64,000 nt of DNA from Microbacterium sp. KUDC0406 (GCF_021582875.1 NZ_CP091138.1:2294001-2358000), one strand, 5' to 3'. Shown: positions 15,858 to 26,009, numbered from the stretch's first letter. Numbers and translations are program-made. Notes: generated by a model not told the origin, from the sequence alone.

Positions 15858-17891
15858 ATGACCGACCCCGCCGCCGCCCTCATCGCACGATCCAACCGCC
15901 TCGGCGCTGATCCGAAGAACACGAATTACGCCGGCGGGAACACCTCGGCGAAGGGGACGTCGACCGACCCGGTCACCGGCGGGCCCGTGGAGCTGCTCTG
16001 GGTGAAGGGCTCGGGCGGAGACCTGGGCACCCTCACCGAGCAGGGACTCGCCGTGCTGCGCCTGGACCACATGCGCGCGCTGGTGAACGTCTACCCCGGC
16101 GTCGACCGCGAGGACGAGATGGTCGCCGCATTCGATTACTGCCTGCACGGCAGGGGCGGCGCCGCCCCGTCGATAGACACCGCGATGCACGGACTGGTCG
16201 ATGCCGCACACGTCGACCACCTGCATCCGGACAGCGGCATCGCGATCGCGACCGCCGCTGACGGCGAGGCGCTCACGACCAAGATCTTCGGCGACAGGGT
16301 CGTGTGGGTGCCGTGGCGCCGCCCCGGATTCCAACTCGGCCTCGACATCGCCGCGATCAAGGCGAAGAACCCGCAGGCTGTCGGCTGCATCCTCGGCGGC
16401 CACGGCATCACCGCGTGGGGCGACGCGAGCGACGAGGCCGAGGCGAACTCGCTGTGGATCATCGACACGGCAGCCGCCTACATCGCGGAGCACGGCAAGG
16501 CCGAGCCGTTCGGCGGTGTGCGCACCGGATTCGAGGCGGTGCCAGAGGCCGAGCGTCGTGCCCGTGCCGCAGCCCTGGCCCCGACGATCCGCGGCATCGC
16601 CTCGACCGACAGGCCGATGCTCGGGCACTTCACCGACTCCGACGCGGTGCTCGAGTTCCTGGCCTCCGAGAAGGCGCCGGCTCTGGCGGCGCTGGGCACG
16701 AGCTGCCCGGATCATTTTCTGCGCACGAAGGTCAAGCCGCTCATCCTGGACCTGCCGGCGACCGCATCCGCCGAGGAGCAGATCGCGCGACTGCACGAGC
16801 TGCACGCCGAGTACCGCGCCGACTACCAGGCCTATTACGACGCGCACGCCACTCCCGAGTCTCCTGCGATCCGCGGCGCGGATCCGCTGATCGTGCTGGT
16901 GCCCGGCGTCGGCATGTTCTCCTACGGCGCGAACAAGCAGACCGCCCGCGTCGCCGGCGAGTTCTACGTCAACGCGATCGGCGTGATGCGCGGCGCCGAG
17001 GCGCTGTCGACCTACGCGCCGATCTCGGACGCCGAGAAGTTCAATATCGAGTACTGGGCGCTCGAGGAAGCCAAGCTTCAGCGGATGCCGAAGCCGAAGT
17101 CGCACCAGGGCCGGGTCGCCTTCGTCACCGGCGCGGCCTCCGGCATCGGCAAGGCCATCGCCACCCGCCTCGCCGCCGAGGGCGCCTGCGTCGTGGTCGC
17201 CGACCTCGACCTCGAGAAGGCGCAGGCGGCGGCATCCGAGCTCGGGAACGCGGATGTCGCGATCGGCGTCGCCGCGAACGTCGCCGACGCGGATGCCGTG
17301 CGGGCAGCGCTCGATGCAGCCGTGCTGGCCTTCGGCGGTGTCGACCTGGTCGTGAACAACGCCGGCCTGTCGCTGTCGAAGCCGCTGCTGGAGACCACCG
17401 AGAAGGACTGGGACCTGCAGCACGACGTGATGGCGAAGGGGTCGTTCCTCGTCTCGAAGGCCGCCGCGAAGGTGCTCATCGATCAGAAGCTCGGCGGCGA
17501 CATCATCTACATCTCCTCGAAGAACTCCGTCTTCGCCGGCCCGAACAACATCGCCTACTCCGCGACGAAGGCCGATCAGGCCCACCAGGTGCGGCTGCTC
17601 GCGGTCGAGCTCGGCGAGCACGGCGTGCGGGTCAACGGCATCAACCCCGACGGCGTCGTGCGCGGCTCGGGCATCTTCGCCTCGGGCTGGGGTGCGAACC
17701 GCGCCGCGACCTACGGCGTCGCGGAGGAGGACCTCGGCCAGTTCTACGCGAACCGCACGATCCTGAAGCGCGAGGTCGTCCCCGAGAACGTCGCGGACGC
17801 GGTCTACGTGCTGACCGGCCCGGAGTTGTCCCGCACCACCGGCCTGCACATCCCGGTCGACTCCGGCGTCGCGGCGGCTTTCCTGCGATGA
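15858..17891 (+). CDS. rhaEW: Bifunctional rhamnulose-1-phosphate aldolase / lactaldehyde dehydrogenase
   Basis: A 677-residue fusion. Residues 1 to about 400 are a class II aldolase domain with NYAGGNTSAKG, DAAHVDHLHPD (zinc histidines), CILGGHGITAWG and ELHAEYRADYQ. Residues of about 415-677 are a short-chain dehydrogenase with the nucleotide loop GAASGIGKA, NNAG and the catalytic YSATK (YxxxK). The protein should cleave rhamnulose-1-phosphate to dihydroxyacetone phosphate and lactaldehyde, then oxidise lactaldehyde. An ATG at 15831 overlaps the rhaI stop, but the ATG at 15858 has GAGGAGAC at good spacing and is preferred. The same architecture is known from Bacillus RhaEW and other Gram-positives. 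Confidence 0.94.
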   Translation: MTDPAAALIARSNRLGADPKNTNYAGGNTSAKGTSTDPVTGGPVELLWVKGSGGDLGTLTEQGLAVLRLDHMRALVNVYPGVDREDEMVAAFDYCLHGRGGAAPSIDTAMHGLVDAAHVDHLHPDSGIAIATAADGEALTTKIFGDRVVWVPWRRPGFQLGLDIAAIKAKNPQAVGCILGGHGITAWGDASDEAEANSLWIIDTAAAYIAEHGKAEPFGGVRTGFEAVPEAERRARAAALAPTIRGIASTDRPMLGHFTDSDAVLEFLASEKAPALAALGTSCPDHFLRTKVKPLILDLPATASAEEQIARLHELHAEYRADYQAYYDAHATPESPAIRGADPLIVLVPGVGMFSYGANKQTARVAGEFYVNAIGVMRGAEALSTYAPISDAEKFNIEYWALEEAKLQRMPKPKSHQGRVAFVTGAASGIGKAIATRLAAEGACVVVADLDLEKAQAAASELGNADVAIGVAANVADADAVRAALDAAVLAFGGVDLVVNNAGLSLSKPLLETTEKDWDLQHDVMAKGSFLVSKAAAKVLIDQKLGGDIIYISSKNSVFAGPNNIAYSATKADQAHQVRLLAVELGEHGVRVNGINPDGVVRGSGIFASGWGANRAATYGVAEEDLGQFYANRTILKREVVPENVADAVYVLTGPELSRTTGLHIPVDSGVAAAFLR

Positions 17892-17918
17892 GCCCTGTTC
17901 TCCTGTGGCCACTCCTCC

Positions 17919-18024
17919 GGTCGTTGAGCGAGGAGCGCAGCGACGAGACGAAACGCGCCAGGACTCCCGACACACCTCACCACGTTTCGTCTCCGGCTCG
18001 TCCCTCGCCTCCGCTCAACGACCC
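17919..18024. repeat. REP-like inverted repeat (GTCGTTGAGCGAG family)
   Basis: GGTCGTTGAGCGAGGAGCGC followed by GACGAGACGAAACG, and the reverse order CGTTTCGTCTC ... CCGCTCAACGACCC, form long complementary arms around a short centre. The same motif recurs at 59089-59446 and 63286-63372. It lies between rhaEW and rhaB, leaving 15 nt for the rhaB ribosome site. Confidence 0.8.
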
Positions 18025-18039
18025 GTGGAAAGGCAGCCG

Positions 18040-19442
18040 ATGACCCGCGCGTTCGCCGCTGTCGACCTGGGCGCGACGAGCGGCCGGGTCATGATCGGAC
18101 GCGTCGGCCCCGACCTGCTCGAGCTCGAGCAGGTCGCGAGGTTCCCGAACGGACCGGTGCAGCGCGAGGATGGCCTGCACTGGGACTTCGCAGCCCTGCT
18201 CGAGCACATCCTCGACGGCCTCGCCGAGGCGGTGCGCCGCGAGCCCGCGATCGAGAGCATCGGCATCGACTCCTGGGCGGTCGACTACGGCCTGCTCCGA
18301 GACGGCGAGCTGCTGGCCGAGCCGTTCCACTACCGTGACGAGCGCACGGCCCGCGGCGTCGAGCGGGTGCACTCGGTCGTCCCGTTCGACCAGCTGTACG
18401 CCCGCAACGGCCTGCAGTTCCTTCCGTTCAACACGCTGTACCAGTTCGCCGTCGACGAGCGGAATCCCGATGCCGACACCGCGCTGCTGATACCGGACCT
18501 GCTCGCCTTCCTGCTCACGGGCGCTCGGGTCGCCGAGCGCACGAACGCGTCGACGACGGGCCTGCTCTCGGTGCGCACCGGGGAGTGGGACCGAGATCTC
18601 GCCGAGCAGATCGGCGTCGATCCCGGCATCCTGCCGCCGCTCGTCGATGCAGGCACGGTGATCGGATATCTGGCGCCTCACGTCGCCGCGCGGATCGGTG
18701 CCGACCTTCCCGTCGTCGCGGTCGGCTCGCACGACACCGCTTCCGCCGTGGTCGCAGCTCCCCTCTCCTCGCCCGAATCGGCCTACATCTCGTGCGGCAC
18801 ATGGGGACTCGTCGGGCTGGAGCTCGATGCGCCGGTCGTGACCGAAGCGGCTCGCGCCGCGAACTTCACCAACGAGCTCGGCGTCGACCGCCGCATCCGC
18901 TTCCTGCACAACGTCACCGGACTCTGGCTGCTCAGCGAGAGCGTGCGGGCCTGGGAGGCGGAGGACGGCGCGCCCATCGACCTCCCCGCCCTTCTCGCGC
19001 AGGCGGCATCCGTCGATGACGCGCTCCCCCTGTTCGACGCGAACGACGCGGCACTGGCGGCGCCCGGCGGGATGCCGGATCGCATCGCCGGCGTGCTCAG
19101 CGCTGCCGGGCGCCCGGTGCCGCCGAAACGGGCTGCGCTGGTGCGGACGATCGTCGAGTCGATCGCCGCGGCGTTCGCCGGCGCCGTCGCCACCGGCTCG
19201 GAGCTCACCGGTCGCCGCGTGGATGCGATCCAGCTCGTCGGCGGCGGCTCGTTGAACGACCTGCTCTGCCAGGTGACCGCCGACCGTACAGCGCTGCCGG
19301 TGCTCGCGGGCCCCGTCGAGGCGACCGCGCTGGGCAACGTGCTGATGCAGGCGCGGGCGGCCGGTGCTGCCCCGCAACACTGGAGGGGCTGCGCGACCTC
19401 GTGTCCCGCACGCACCGTCCGCACCGTCACGACCCGCGCTGA
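18040..19442 (+). CDS. rhaB: Rhamnulokinase (frameshift near the 3' end)
   Basis: FGGY-family sugar kinase that phosphorylates L-rhamnulose. It has the N-terminal phosphate-binding DLGATSGRVMIG (residues 7-18), SIGIDSWAVDYGLL, the substrate-region FHYRDERT and the C-terminal nucleotide segment QLVGGGSLNDLLCQ. The frame from the ATG at 18040 (GGAAAGG upstream) runs on far past the expected end into the next gene. About position 19370, moving to the third frame restores a normal C-terminus (TLEGLRDLVSRTHRP, stop 19440-19442), giving a protein of about 467 residues, the family size. One base, probably G in CCCCG(G)CAAC, appears to be missing. I read this as a sequence error or a very recent mutation near the end of an otherwise intact gene. 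Confidence 0.9.
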
Positions 19443-19492
19443 TCCGCAGCCTGCGGGTCCTCCGCCTGATACGTTCTGCGCAGGAGGTCCGC

Positions 19493-19855
19493 ATGCCAGA
19501 GATCGACATCGCCATCGACCCCGAGGCGGCGACTCCGCCGTTCGAGCAGCTCCGAGACGGTCTGCGCGAACGGATCGCGAGCGGCCGGCTGCGTCCGGGC
19601 ACGAAGCTGCCTCCCGTTCGCGCGCTGGCGGCGTCGCTCGGCCTCGCGGCCAACACGGTCGCGCGCAGCTATCGCGAGCTGGAGGCCGATGGCTTCGTCG
19701 AGACGCGGGGACGAGGCGGCACGGTGGTCGCACCACGGCTGGACGCCCCGGCGCGCCACCAGCGGATGCTGGAGCTCACCCGCGAGTACGTCGCCGCGGT
19801 GGACGCGCTCGGTGTGGATCGCGCGGACATCCCGAGGTACGTGGACCGGATCTGA
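19493..19855 (+). CDS. Short GntR-family regulator (YtrA-like)
   Basis: A 120-residue winged-helix protein. The N-terminal GntR domain covers residues 10-75, with PPFEQLRDGLRERIASG, LPPVRALAASLGLAANTVAR and YRELEADGFVETRGRGGTVV. Only a short helical tail of about 45 residues follows, without a full effector domain, as in the YtrA subfamily. AGGAGG stands 6 nt before the ATG at 19493. It is co-directional with rhaB and 51 nt after the corrected rhaB stop. YtrA-type genes usually control nearby ABC transporter genes, but none reads in this direction here, so its targets are unknown. The frameshifted rhaB frame runs over it and could hide it in automated calls. Confidence 0.88.
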   Translation: MPEIDIAIDPEAATPPFEQLRDGLRERIASGRLRPGTKLPPVRALAASLGLAANTVARSYRELEADGFVETRGRGGTVVAPRLDAPARHQRMLELTREYVAAVDALGVDRADIPRYVDRI

Positions 19856-19859
19856 GCCC

Positions 19860-20819
19860 TTACCCCTTCACCGCCCCGCCCAGACCTGCGGAGCGCAGGA
19901 AGACCGACTGGAACATCAGGAACATCGCGATCGGGATCAGCGTGGCGATCGCGAGGGCGGCCAGGAACACATCCAGCTCGGTCTGGGACTGCACGGCCGG
20001 CAGCCGCACCGACAGGGGCTGCACCGCGGGATCGGGCAGCACGAGCATCGGCCAGAGGTAGTCCTTCCAGGCGGCGATGATCGCGAACACCGAGACCACA
20101 CCGAGGATCGGCTTCGACATCGGCAGCACGATCGACCAGAACAGCCGCACTGGACCTGCGCCGTCGGTCCTCGCCGCTTCGAACACCTCTCGGGGCAGAG
20201 CGTCGAAGAAGCGCTTGACGAGCAGGATGTTGAACGCGTTCGCCGCCATCGGCAGCCAGACGGCGAGGTAGTTGTTCAGCATCGACTGACCGACCAGCGG
20301 CGGGTTGACGATCGTGAGGTAGAGCGGCACGAGCAGGACGATCCCGGGGATGAACAGGGTCGCCAGCACGAGCGCGTTCAGGATCGGCGCGTAGCGCGGC
20401 TTCAGCACGGACAGTCCGTACCCGGCGGTGGTCGCCACGAACAGCTGGAAGAACCACGCCCCGACCGCGAGCAGGATCGTGTTCCAGAAGTAGTGCGAGA
20501 TGCCCACGTCGTTCCACGCCGTCGCGATGTTGGCCCAGTCCACGCCGTTCGGCCACAGCGCGAACGGCTGCGAGAGCGTGTCCTGCGTCGGGGTGATCGC
20601 CGACTTCATCAGCCACAGGATCGGCCCCAGGCCGGCGATGACCAGGGTGACGGTGAGGAACACGTGGGTCGCGCCCATCCCGAGCCTGGCGCCGCGTCTG
20701 CGGCGATCGAAGGCCGAGACGATCGAGCGTTCGCCCTGGTCGGCGGTCACGCGGCGTGCACGCTTCGTTGCCTTCGGAGCGGGCTGCGGAACGAGTCGCG
20801 CGGGTGCGGTCGCGGTCAT
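19860..20819 (-). CDS. Carbohydrate ABC permease, MalG-like
   Basis: A 319-residue CUT1-family permease with a basic cytoplasmic N-terminus (about residues 1-50) and six hydrophobic helices. The EAA loop EAARTDGAG, which contacts the ATPase, lies near residue 213. The C-terminus after the last helix is GLGGAVKG. It forms the membrane pore with the next upstream gene, whose stop it overlaps by ATGA. No ATPase gene is present in this cluster; actinobacterial CUT1 importers commonly share one MsiK-type ATPase encoded elsewhere. The ATG at 20819 fits the overlap, although the frame continues upstream across the other permease gene. Confidence 0.92.
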   Translation of the reverse strand: MTATAPARLVPQPAPKATKRARRVTADQGERSIVSAFDRRRRGARLGMGATHVFLTVTLVIAGLGPILWLMKSAITPTQDTLSQPFALWPNGVDWANIATAWNDVGISHYFWNTILLAVGAWFFQLFVATTAGYGLSVLKPRYAPILNALVLATLFIPGIVLLVPLYLTIVNPPLVGQSMLNNYLAVWLPMAANAFNILLVKRFFDALPREVFEAARTDGAGPVRLFWSIVLPMSKPILGVVSVFAIIAAWKDYLWPMLVLPDPAVQPLSVRLPAVQSQTELDVFLAALAIATLIPIAMFLMFQSVFLRSAGLGGAVKG

Positions 20820-21745
20820 GTGGTGCTCCAGCGTTCGGTGAGCTTGAAGTAGAGCCAGCTGAGCAGCGCCAGCGCGATCGCGAGCAGCACTGACACCGCG
20901 GTGGCCTCGCCGTAGGCGCCGCCGAGGCTGTTCCGGAACGCCTTGTCGTAGATGTACAGCAGGATCGTTCTGGTCGCGCCCGCGGGTCCGCCGCCGGTGA
21001 ACAGGAACGGCTCGAGGAACACCTGCGCGGTCGCGATGATCTGCAGGATCAGCATGATGAAGAGGATGCCGCGCAGCTGCGGCAGCGTGACGTGCCAGAC
21101 CTTGCGCCACACACCGGCCCCGTCGACCTCGGCGGCGTCGTAGAGCTCTGGCGGCACGCCGAGCAGCGCGGCGAGGTAGATGATGATCGAGCCGCCGGCG
21201 CCCGCCCACGTCGCCTCGAGCACGAGTGAGGGCATCGCCTGCACGGCATCCTGGATCCACGGCTGCGGCGGGATGCCGACCCACCCGAGCACCGTGTTGA
21301 AGACGCCGTTCGGGTCGGCGGAGTAGAAGAACTTCCACAGCAGCACCGCGACCACCGGCGGGATGACGACCGGCAGATAGGCGAGCGCCGAGTAGATGCC
21401 CTTGGCGCGACGCACCTCGCTCATCAGCACCGCCATGAACAGCGGAACAGGGAACCCGAAGATCAGGGCGAGCACCGCGAACCACAGGGTGTTCAGCACC
21501 GCTTCGCCGAGCAACGGGTCGCTCAGCACCTTCGTGTAGTTCGCGAGCCCCACCCAGTCCGACGTGATCAGGTTCGTCTTCTGCAGGCTCATCACGACCG
21601 ACTGCACGATCGGCGACCAGCTGAAGACCGCGAACACGACGATCATCGGCAGCAGGAACAGCAGGTTCCACAGGCCGCCGCCCCGGTACCAGGTCAGTGG
21701 TGTCCGGCGGGGGCGGCGGCGCTGCGGGTCCGTGAGAGACGTCAT
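20816..21745 (-). CDS. Carbohydrate ABC permease, MalF-like
   Basis: A 309-residue CUT1 permease with six hydrophobic helices, a basic N-terminus (RRRPRRTPLTWYRGG) and the EAA loop DAAEVDGAGVWRKVWHVTLP near residues 210-229. It pairs with the MalG-like product to carry a sugar across the membrane. It overlaps both neighbours by 4 nt (ATGA), so binding protein, MalF-like and MalG-like subunits are translated in sequence. The alpha-glucosidase and LacI gene upstream on the same strand point to an alpha-glucoside such as maltose, trehalose or isomaltose; sequence alone does not choose between them. Confidence 0.92.
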   Translation of the reverse strand: MTSLTDPQRRRPRRTPLTWYRGGGLWNLLFLLPMIVVFAVFSWSPIVQSVVMSLQKTNLITSDWVGLANYTKVLSDPLLGEAVLNTLWFAVLALIFGFPVPLFMAVLMSEVRRAKGIYSALAYLPVVIPPVVAVLLWKFFYSADPNGVFNTVLGWVGIPPQPWIQDAVQAMPSLVLEATWAGAGGSIIIYLAALLGVPPELYDAAEVDGAGVWRKVWHVTLPQLRGILFIMLILQIIATAQVFLEPFLFTGGGPAGATRTILLYIYDKAFRNSLGGAYGEATAVSVLLAIALALLSWLYFKLTERWSTT

Positions 21746-23103
21746 TGATCGAGCAGCGCCTGCGCGTCGGTCTGCGCCTTCTGCAGCAGGGCGTCGATGT
21801 CGGCGTCCTTCTGGGTGAGCACGGTCTGCACCACGGTGTCGAGGAGCGCGTACACCTCCTGCGTCTTCTTCTTGGGCTCGCCCACCGGCGTCTGCTCCCA
21901 GATGCTGTCGGTGAACGGCGTCATCTGGTCGCGCGGCACGTTGATGTACGGCTCGATCCAGGTGAGCGACTTCTCGTACTGCTCCCGGCTCAGCACCGGC
22001 AGCAGCGGCGTGCCGACCGCCTGGCCGGAGTCCGCGAGCGTCTTCGCGTCGGTCACCGCGGCATCCTCATCCATCAGCTTCTGCATGTAGTACCAGTCGA
22101 TCCAGGTGACGGCGGCATCCTTCTTCGCCTGGTCGGCCTTCGGGCTGATCACGGCGACGTCGCCGCCGCCGAGCGTGCCGGGGTCGTCGCCCTCGACCGG
22201 CACCACGGCCAGCCCGTACTGCTCCGGCTTCATGCCGAAGTCGCGCACGAGCGCGGTGTACACGTCGGATCCCGAGGTGTACATGCCGAGGTTCCCGGCG
22301 GCGAACTCCTGGTTGATCGTGCCCCAGTCCAGGTCGAACTTGGATCCGAACGATCCGTCCTCCCAGCGCACGTCGTGCAGGAACTGCAGCGCAGCCTTGG
22401 TCGCGTCGTTGTCGATCGTCGAGGTGGCGGAGCCGTCCTCCGCGTCGGTCTGAGTGCGGGCGCCGCGCGCGACGGTGGCTGCGGTCAGCTGCCAGCCGCC
22501 GGTGTTGTTGGCCGCCATCTGCGCGTAGCCGGCCTTGCCCGTCTTCTCGGCGATGGTCTTGGCTGCGGCACGGATCTCGTCCCACGTCGTCGGGGGCTTG
22601 TCGGGGTCGAGCCCGGCAGCGGTGAAGAGATCGCGGTTGTAGTGCAGCCCCATCGCGTAGGCCTGCCGCGGGAATCCGTAGATCTTCCCGTCCGATCCGG
22701 TGACCCCGTCGAGGATCACCGGGTTGAACTTGTCCTCGTACCCGAGCTTCCCCAGCGCCTCGGTGACATCGGTGAGCTGGCCGTTCTCGAGCAGTGTCTT
22801 GGTGTCGGTGAACGGCACGGTGAAGACGTCGGGCAGGCTCCCGCCGGCGAGCTGCACGGCGAAGGTCGGCCCCTTCCACTCGTACTCGACACCGATGATG
22901 TCGATGTCGGGATGCTCCTTCTCGAACTGCTTCTCCTGTTCGGCGAACGCCTTGTACGCGGCGGCGTCGGCGCCCGGCGGGAACGTCGCGACGCGCAGCT
23001 GCGTCTTGCCGCCGCTGTCCGCGGGACCGCTGGAGCAGCCGGCGAGGGCGCCGACCGTCGCGAGCACGGCGATGCCCGCGACGAGGATCCGTGTTGACTT
23101 CAT
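21742..23103 (-). CDS. Sugar-binding lipoprotein of a CUT1 ABC importer
   Basis: A 453-residue extracellular solute-binding protein of family 1. The signal peptide ends at the lipobox ALAGC with the lipidated cysteine at residue 23, followed by a Ser/Gly-rich linker. The mature part starts with LRVATFPPGADAAAYKAF and includes the typical SLPDVFTVPFTD and GFPRQAYAMGLHYNRDLF segments. GGAAAG is found 5 nt before the ATG at 23103; the longer open frame upstream has no role. It is the first transporter gene after the alpha-glucosidase and overlaps the MalF-like gene. Substrate is inferred to be an alpha-glucoside from context. Confidence 0.92.
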   Translation of the reverse strand: MKSTRILVAGIAVLATVGALAGCSSGPADSGGKTQLRVATFPPGADAAAYKAFAEQEKQFEKEHPDIDIIGVEYEWKGPTFAVQLAGGSLPDVFTVPFTDTKTLLENGQLTDVTEALGKLGYEDKFNPVILDGVTGSDGKIYGFPRQAYAMGLHYNRDLFTAAGLDPDKPPTTWDEIRAAAKTIAEKTGKAGYAQMAANNTGGWQLTAATVARGARTQTDAEDGSATSTIDNDATKAALQFLHDVRWEDGSFGSKFDLDWGTINQEFAAGNLGMYTSGSDVYTALVRDFGMKPEQYGLAVVPVEGDDPGTLGGGDVAVISPKADQAKKDAAVTWIDWYYMQKLMDEDAAVTDAKTLADSGQAVGTPLLPVLSREQYEKSLTWIEPYINVPRDQMTPFTDSIWEQTPVGEPKKKTQEVYALLDTVVQTVLTQKDADIDALLQKAQTDAQALLDQ

Positions 23104-23198
23104 CGTCTTTCCTTCCATGGACGGGATGCCGGATCGGCTCGTCCCGTGATTGCAGGGTGTGTGCGGTTGTGACTGCGAGTGCTCCGGGGAGCGGCGGC

Positions 23199-24850
23199 TC
23201 AGAGCGCGAGCCAGAGGGAGGTGTCGGGTTCGAGGACGCCCGCCGTCGGGGAGCTGGCCAGCAGCACCTCGCGATGAGCGGGCAGCGGGACCGGAGCTGC
23301 GGAGAGGTTCGTGATGCAGACGGTCGACTCGCCGCGGCGGAAGGCGAGCACGTCGGCTCCGAGTTCCAGCCACACGAGTTCGGGCGTGATGAGGTCGGGA
23401 CTGCTGCGGCGCAGGGCGACAGCGGAGCGGTACAGCGCGAGCATCGACTCCGGGTCGTGCTCCTGGGCATCGACGGTCAGTCCTGCCCAGTCCCCCGGCT
23501 GCGGAAGCCAGGGCTCACCGCCGAAGCCGTAGGGCGATGCGGTGCCGGACCACGGCAACGGCACCCGGCATCCGTCTCTCCCGGGTCCACGCCCTGCGAG
23601 CGGAAGTGCATCGGGTCCTGCAGGGCGTCGCGGGGAAGCTCGACCTCGGGGAGTCCCAGCTCGTCGCCCTGATAGATGTACAGGCTGCCGGGCAGCGCGG
23701 CGACGAGCAGCGCCGCAGCGCGAGCGCGGCGTGTGCCGCGAGCCAGGTCGGTCGGGATGCCGAAGCGCTTGCGCTCGAACGCGAAGCCCGAGTCGGCCCG
23801 CCCGTAGCGCGTCACCGGGCGGGTGACGTCGTGGTTGGAGAGCACCCAGGTGGCCGGTGCGCCGATGGGCGCGTGCGCGGCGAGCGTGCGCTCGATGCTG
23901 GCCCTCATCGCGCTCGCGCTCCACGGCTGGGTCATGAAGTCGAAGTTGAAGGCGGTGTGCATCTCATCGGGTCGCAGGTAGCGGGCGAAGCGCTCGGCAT
24001 CCTCCAGCCAGACCTCGCCGACCAGCACGCGCTCGCCCGGATACCCGTCGGCGACCCGGCGCCAGCCCCGGTAGATGTCGTGCAGTTCATCTCTGTCGAT
24101 GTGCGGGTGGGCGCCCGGTGCCGCGTCGCCGACGGGGAGCGGCGGCAGGGTGGCATCCTTCACCGGCATCGCAGCGGAGTCGATCCGCACCCCTGCGACG
24201 CCGCGGTCGAACCAGAACCGCAGGATGTCCTCGTGCTCGCGGCGCACGTCGGGGTGGTTCCAGTTCAGATCCGGCTGCTGCGCGGTGAACAGATGCAGGT
24301 ACCACTCGCCCGGGTTCCCGTCCGCGTCGACGGTGCGGGTCCAGGTCTCGCCCTGGAAGCTGGACACCCAGTCGGTGGGGATGCCGGCTCCGTCCTCGCC
24401 ACGACCGGGGTGGAACCAGAAGCGCTCGCGCTCCGGGCTGCCCTGGCCCGCCTCGAGCGCACGCCGGAACCACTCGTGCTGATCCGACACGTGGTTGGGC
24501 ACGATGTCGACGATCGTCCGGATGCCGTGCTGCAGAGCCTCCTGGATCAGCAGCTCGGCCTCGCCCAGGGTCCCGAAACGCGGGTCGATGTCGCGGTAGT
24601 CGGCGACGTCGTACCCGCCGTCCGCGAGCGGGCTGGGGTACCACGGCGTGAACCAGATCGCGTCGACGCCGAGGTCGCGAAGGTAGCCGAGGCGCGACCG
24701 CACTCCGGCGAGATCCCCGGTGCCGTCGCCGTCGCCGTCTGCGAAGCTGCGGACGTAGACCTGGTAGATCACGGCGGTGCGCCACCAGCCGTCATCCTCG
24801 GGCAGGGTGACCGGTCTGGCAGGTGCGGTCTGCGGAACCTCGGTGTCCAC
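23199..24850 (-). CDS. GH13 alpha-glucosidase (internal frameshift)
   Basis: An intracellular alpha-amylase-family glucosidase of about 550 residues. Visible motifs in order are GVDAIWFTPWYPSP, DIVPNHVSDQHEWF (region I), GVRIDSAAM (region II, Asp nucleophile), LVGEVW (region III, acid/base Glu) and LSNHDVTR (region IV). Near 23580 the frame breaks after PMHFRSQGVDPG; shifting one base restores RDGCRVPLPWSG and a normal C-terminal beta domain ending at WLAL. A base seems missing in the GGG run. The GTG at 24850 has AGGAG 4 nt upstream and is preferred to the ATG at 24865, which has no ribosome site. It should split imported alpha-glucosides to glucose. Confidence 0.88.
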
Positions 24851-24906
24851 GGAACTCCTCGTCATCGATGAGCGGGTGATCCGAATGTAGCTTTCTCGAC
24901 GAACAA

Positions 24907-24933
24907 TTGCAAGAGTTTGATCAACTTACGCAA
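24907..24933. promoter_or_regulatory. Operator-like inverted TTGC motifs before the GH13 gene
   Basis: TTGCAAGAGTTTGAT and, on the other strand, TTGCGTAAGTTG face each other. The same TTGCGTAA element occurs upstream of the neighbouring lacI-type gene (26011-26025), so this is probably the site through which that repressor controls the glucosidase and transporter genes. Confidence 0.6.
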
Positions 24934-24999
24934 TTTTCAGATGATTGCGGAGCGCGCCCAATCCCGTCGATCCCCAGCCGCCACGCCAGCGCACCCGCC

Positions 25000-26007
25000 T
25001 CAGCTGCGGGCGGGGCCCGTCGACGAGCGGAGCACGAGCTCCGGCTCGAAGAGCAGTTCGGTCCCCGCTTCAGAGCCGCCGGCGATCTGCGACAGCAGCA
25101 GCTCGATGGCCGCGCGGCCCATCGCCTCGATGGGCTGACGGACGGTGGTGAGCGGGGGCTCGGTGCAGCCCATCAGCGCGGAGTCGTCGAAGCCCACGAC
25201 GCTGACGTCCTCGGGCACGCGCAGACCGGCGCGTCGGGCTGCCCGCACGGCGCCGAGCGCCAGCGGGTCGCTCGCGCACACGATGGCGGTGGCGCCGGCG
25301 GCGAGCAGCCTCGCCGCTCCGGCCTGGCCGGCCTCGAGCGAGTACAGCCCGCGCGCGATCAGGTCGTCTTCCAGTGCGCCGCCCAAGCGCGCGAGCGCCG
25401 CGCGCGCACCGTCGACCTTCCTCCGTGACGGGAGGTGGTCGGCCGGCCCGAGGACCAGTCCGATCCTGCGGTGCCCGAGCTGATGCACGTGCAGCACCGC
25501 CTGCTCGGCGGCCGCGACGTCATCGGTCGAGACGGTCGGGAAGTCGAGCTCCGGGATCCGCGCGTTGACCAGGACCGTGGGGAGGTTCACCGCCTTGAGC
25601 CGGGAGTAGTGCTCGTGCGGAGCATCCGCCTGGGTGTAGTTGCCGCCGAGGAAGACGACTCCCGAGACCTGCTGCGCGAGGAGCAGGTCGACGTAGTCGG
25701 ACTCCGTCACGCCGCCGGCGTTCTGCGTGCACAGCACCGGCGTGTACCCGTTCTGCGTCAGCCCGCCGCCGATGACCTCCGCGAATGCGGGGAAGATCGG
25801 ATTCTGCAGCTCGGGCAGCACCAGGCCGACCAGGCGGGCGCGCTCGCCGCGCAGCTTCGTCGGCCGCTCATAGCCCAGCACGTCGAGTGCGGTGAGCACC
25901 GCCTGCCGCGTGGCATCCGAGACCCCCGGCTTGTCGTTCAGCACGCGACTCACCGTCGCCTCGCTCACGCCGACCTTGCGAGCGACCTCCGCCAGACGTT
26001 TGGACAT
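25000..26007 (-). CDS. LacI-family repressor of the alpha-glucoside genes
   Basis: A 335-residue regulator with a helix-turn-helix at residues 4-24 (RLAEVARKVGVSEATVSRVL), the hinge LRGERARLVGLV and a sugar-binding domain running to VSVVGFDDSALMGCTEPPLT near residue 285. It precedes the alpha-glucosidase and CUT1 genes on the same strand, separated by 149 bp that contain an operator-like repeat. A related element overlaps its own promoter, which points to autoregulation. It falls near the MalR/AglR type of actinobacterial maltose repressors, but effector identity is inferred from context. Confidence 0.92.
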   Translation of the reverse strand: MSKRLAEVARKVGVSEATVSRVLNDKPGVSDATRQAVLTALDVLGYERPTKLRGERARLVGLVLPELQNPIFPAFAEVIGGGLTQNGYTPVLCTQNAGGVTESDYVDLLLAQQVSGVVFLGGNYTQADAPHEHYSRLKAVNLPTVLVNARIPELDFPTVSTDDVAAAEQAVLHVHQLGHRRIGLVLGPADHLPSRRKVDGARAALARLGGALEDDLIARGLYSLEAGQAGAARLLAAGATAIVCASDPLALGAVRAARRAGLRVPEDVSVVGFDDSALMGCTEPPLTTVRQPIEAMGRAAIELLLSQIAGGSEAGTELLFEPELVLRSSTGPARS

Positions 26008-26009
26008 GC

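Noticed and set aside
15777..17975. A 732-codon open frame on the minus strand
   Set aside because: It is antisense to rhaEW, whose aldolase and dehydrogenase motifs are complete.
19368..20061. A long rhaB-GntR fusion protein
   Set aside because: The frame past about 19370 is out of family and antisense or shadow-like. A one-base correction gives a normal rhaB end, and the GntR gene has its own ribosome site.
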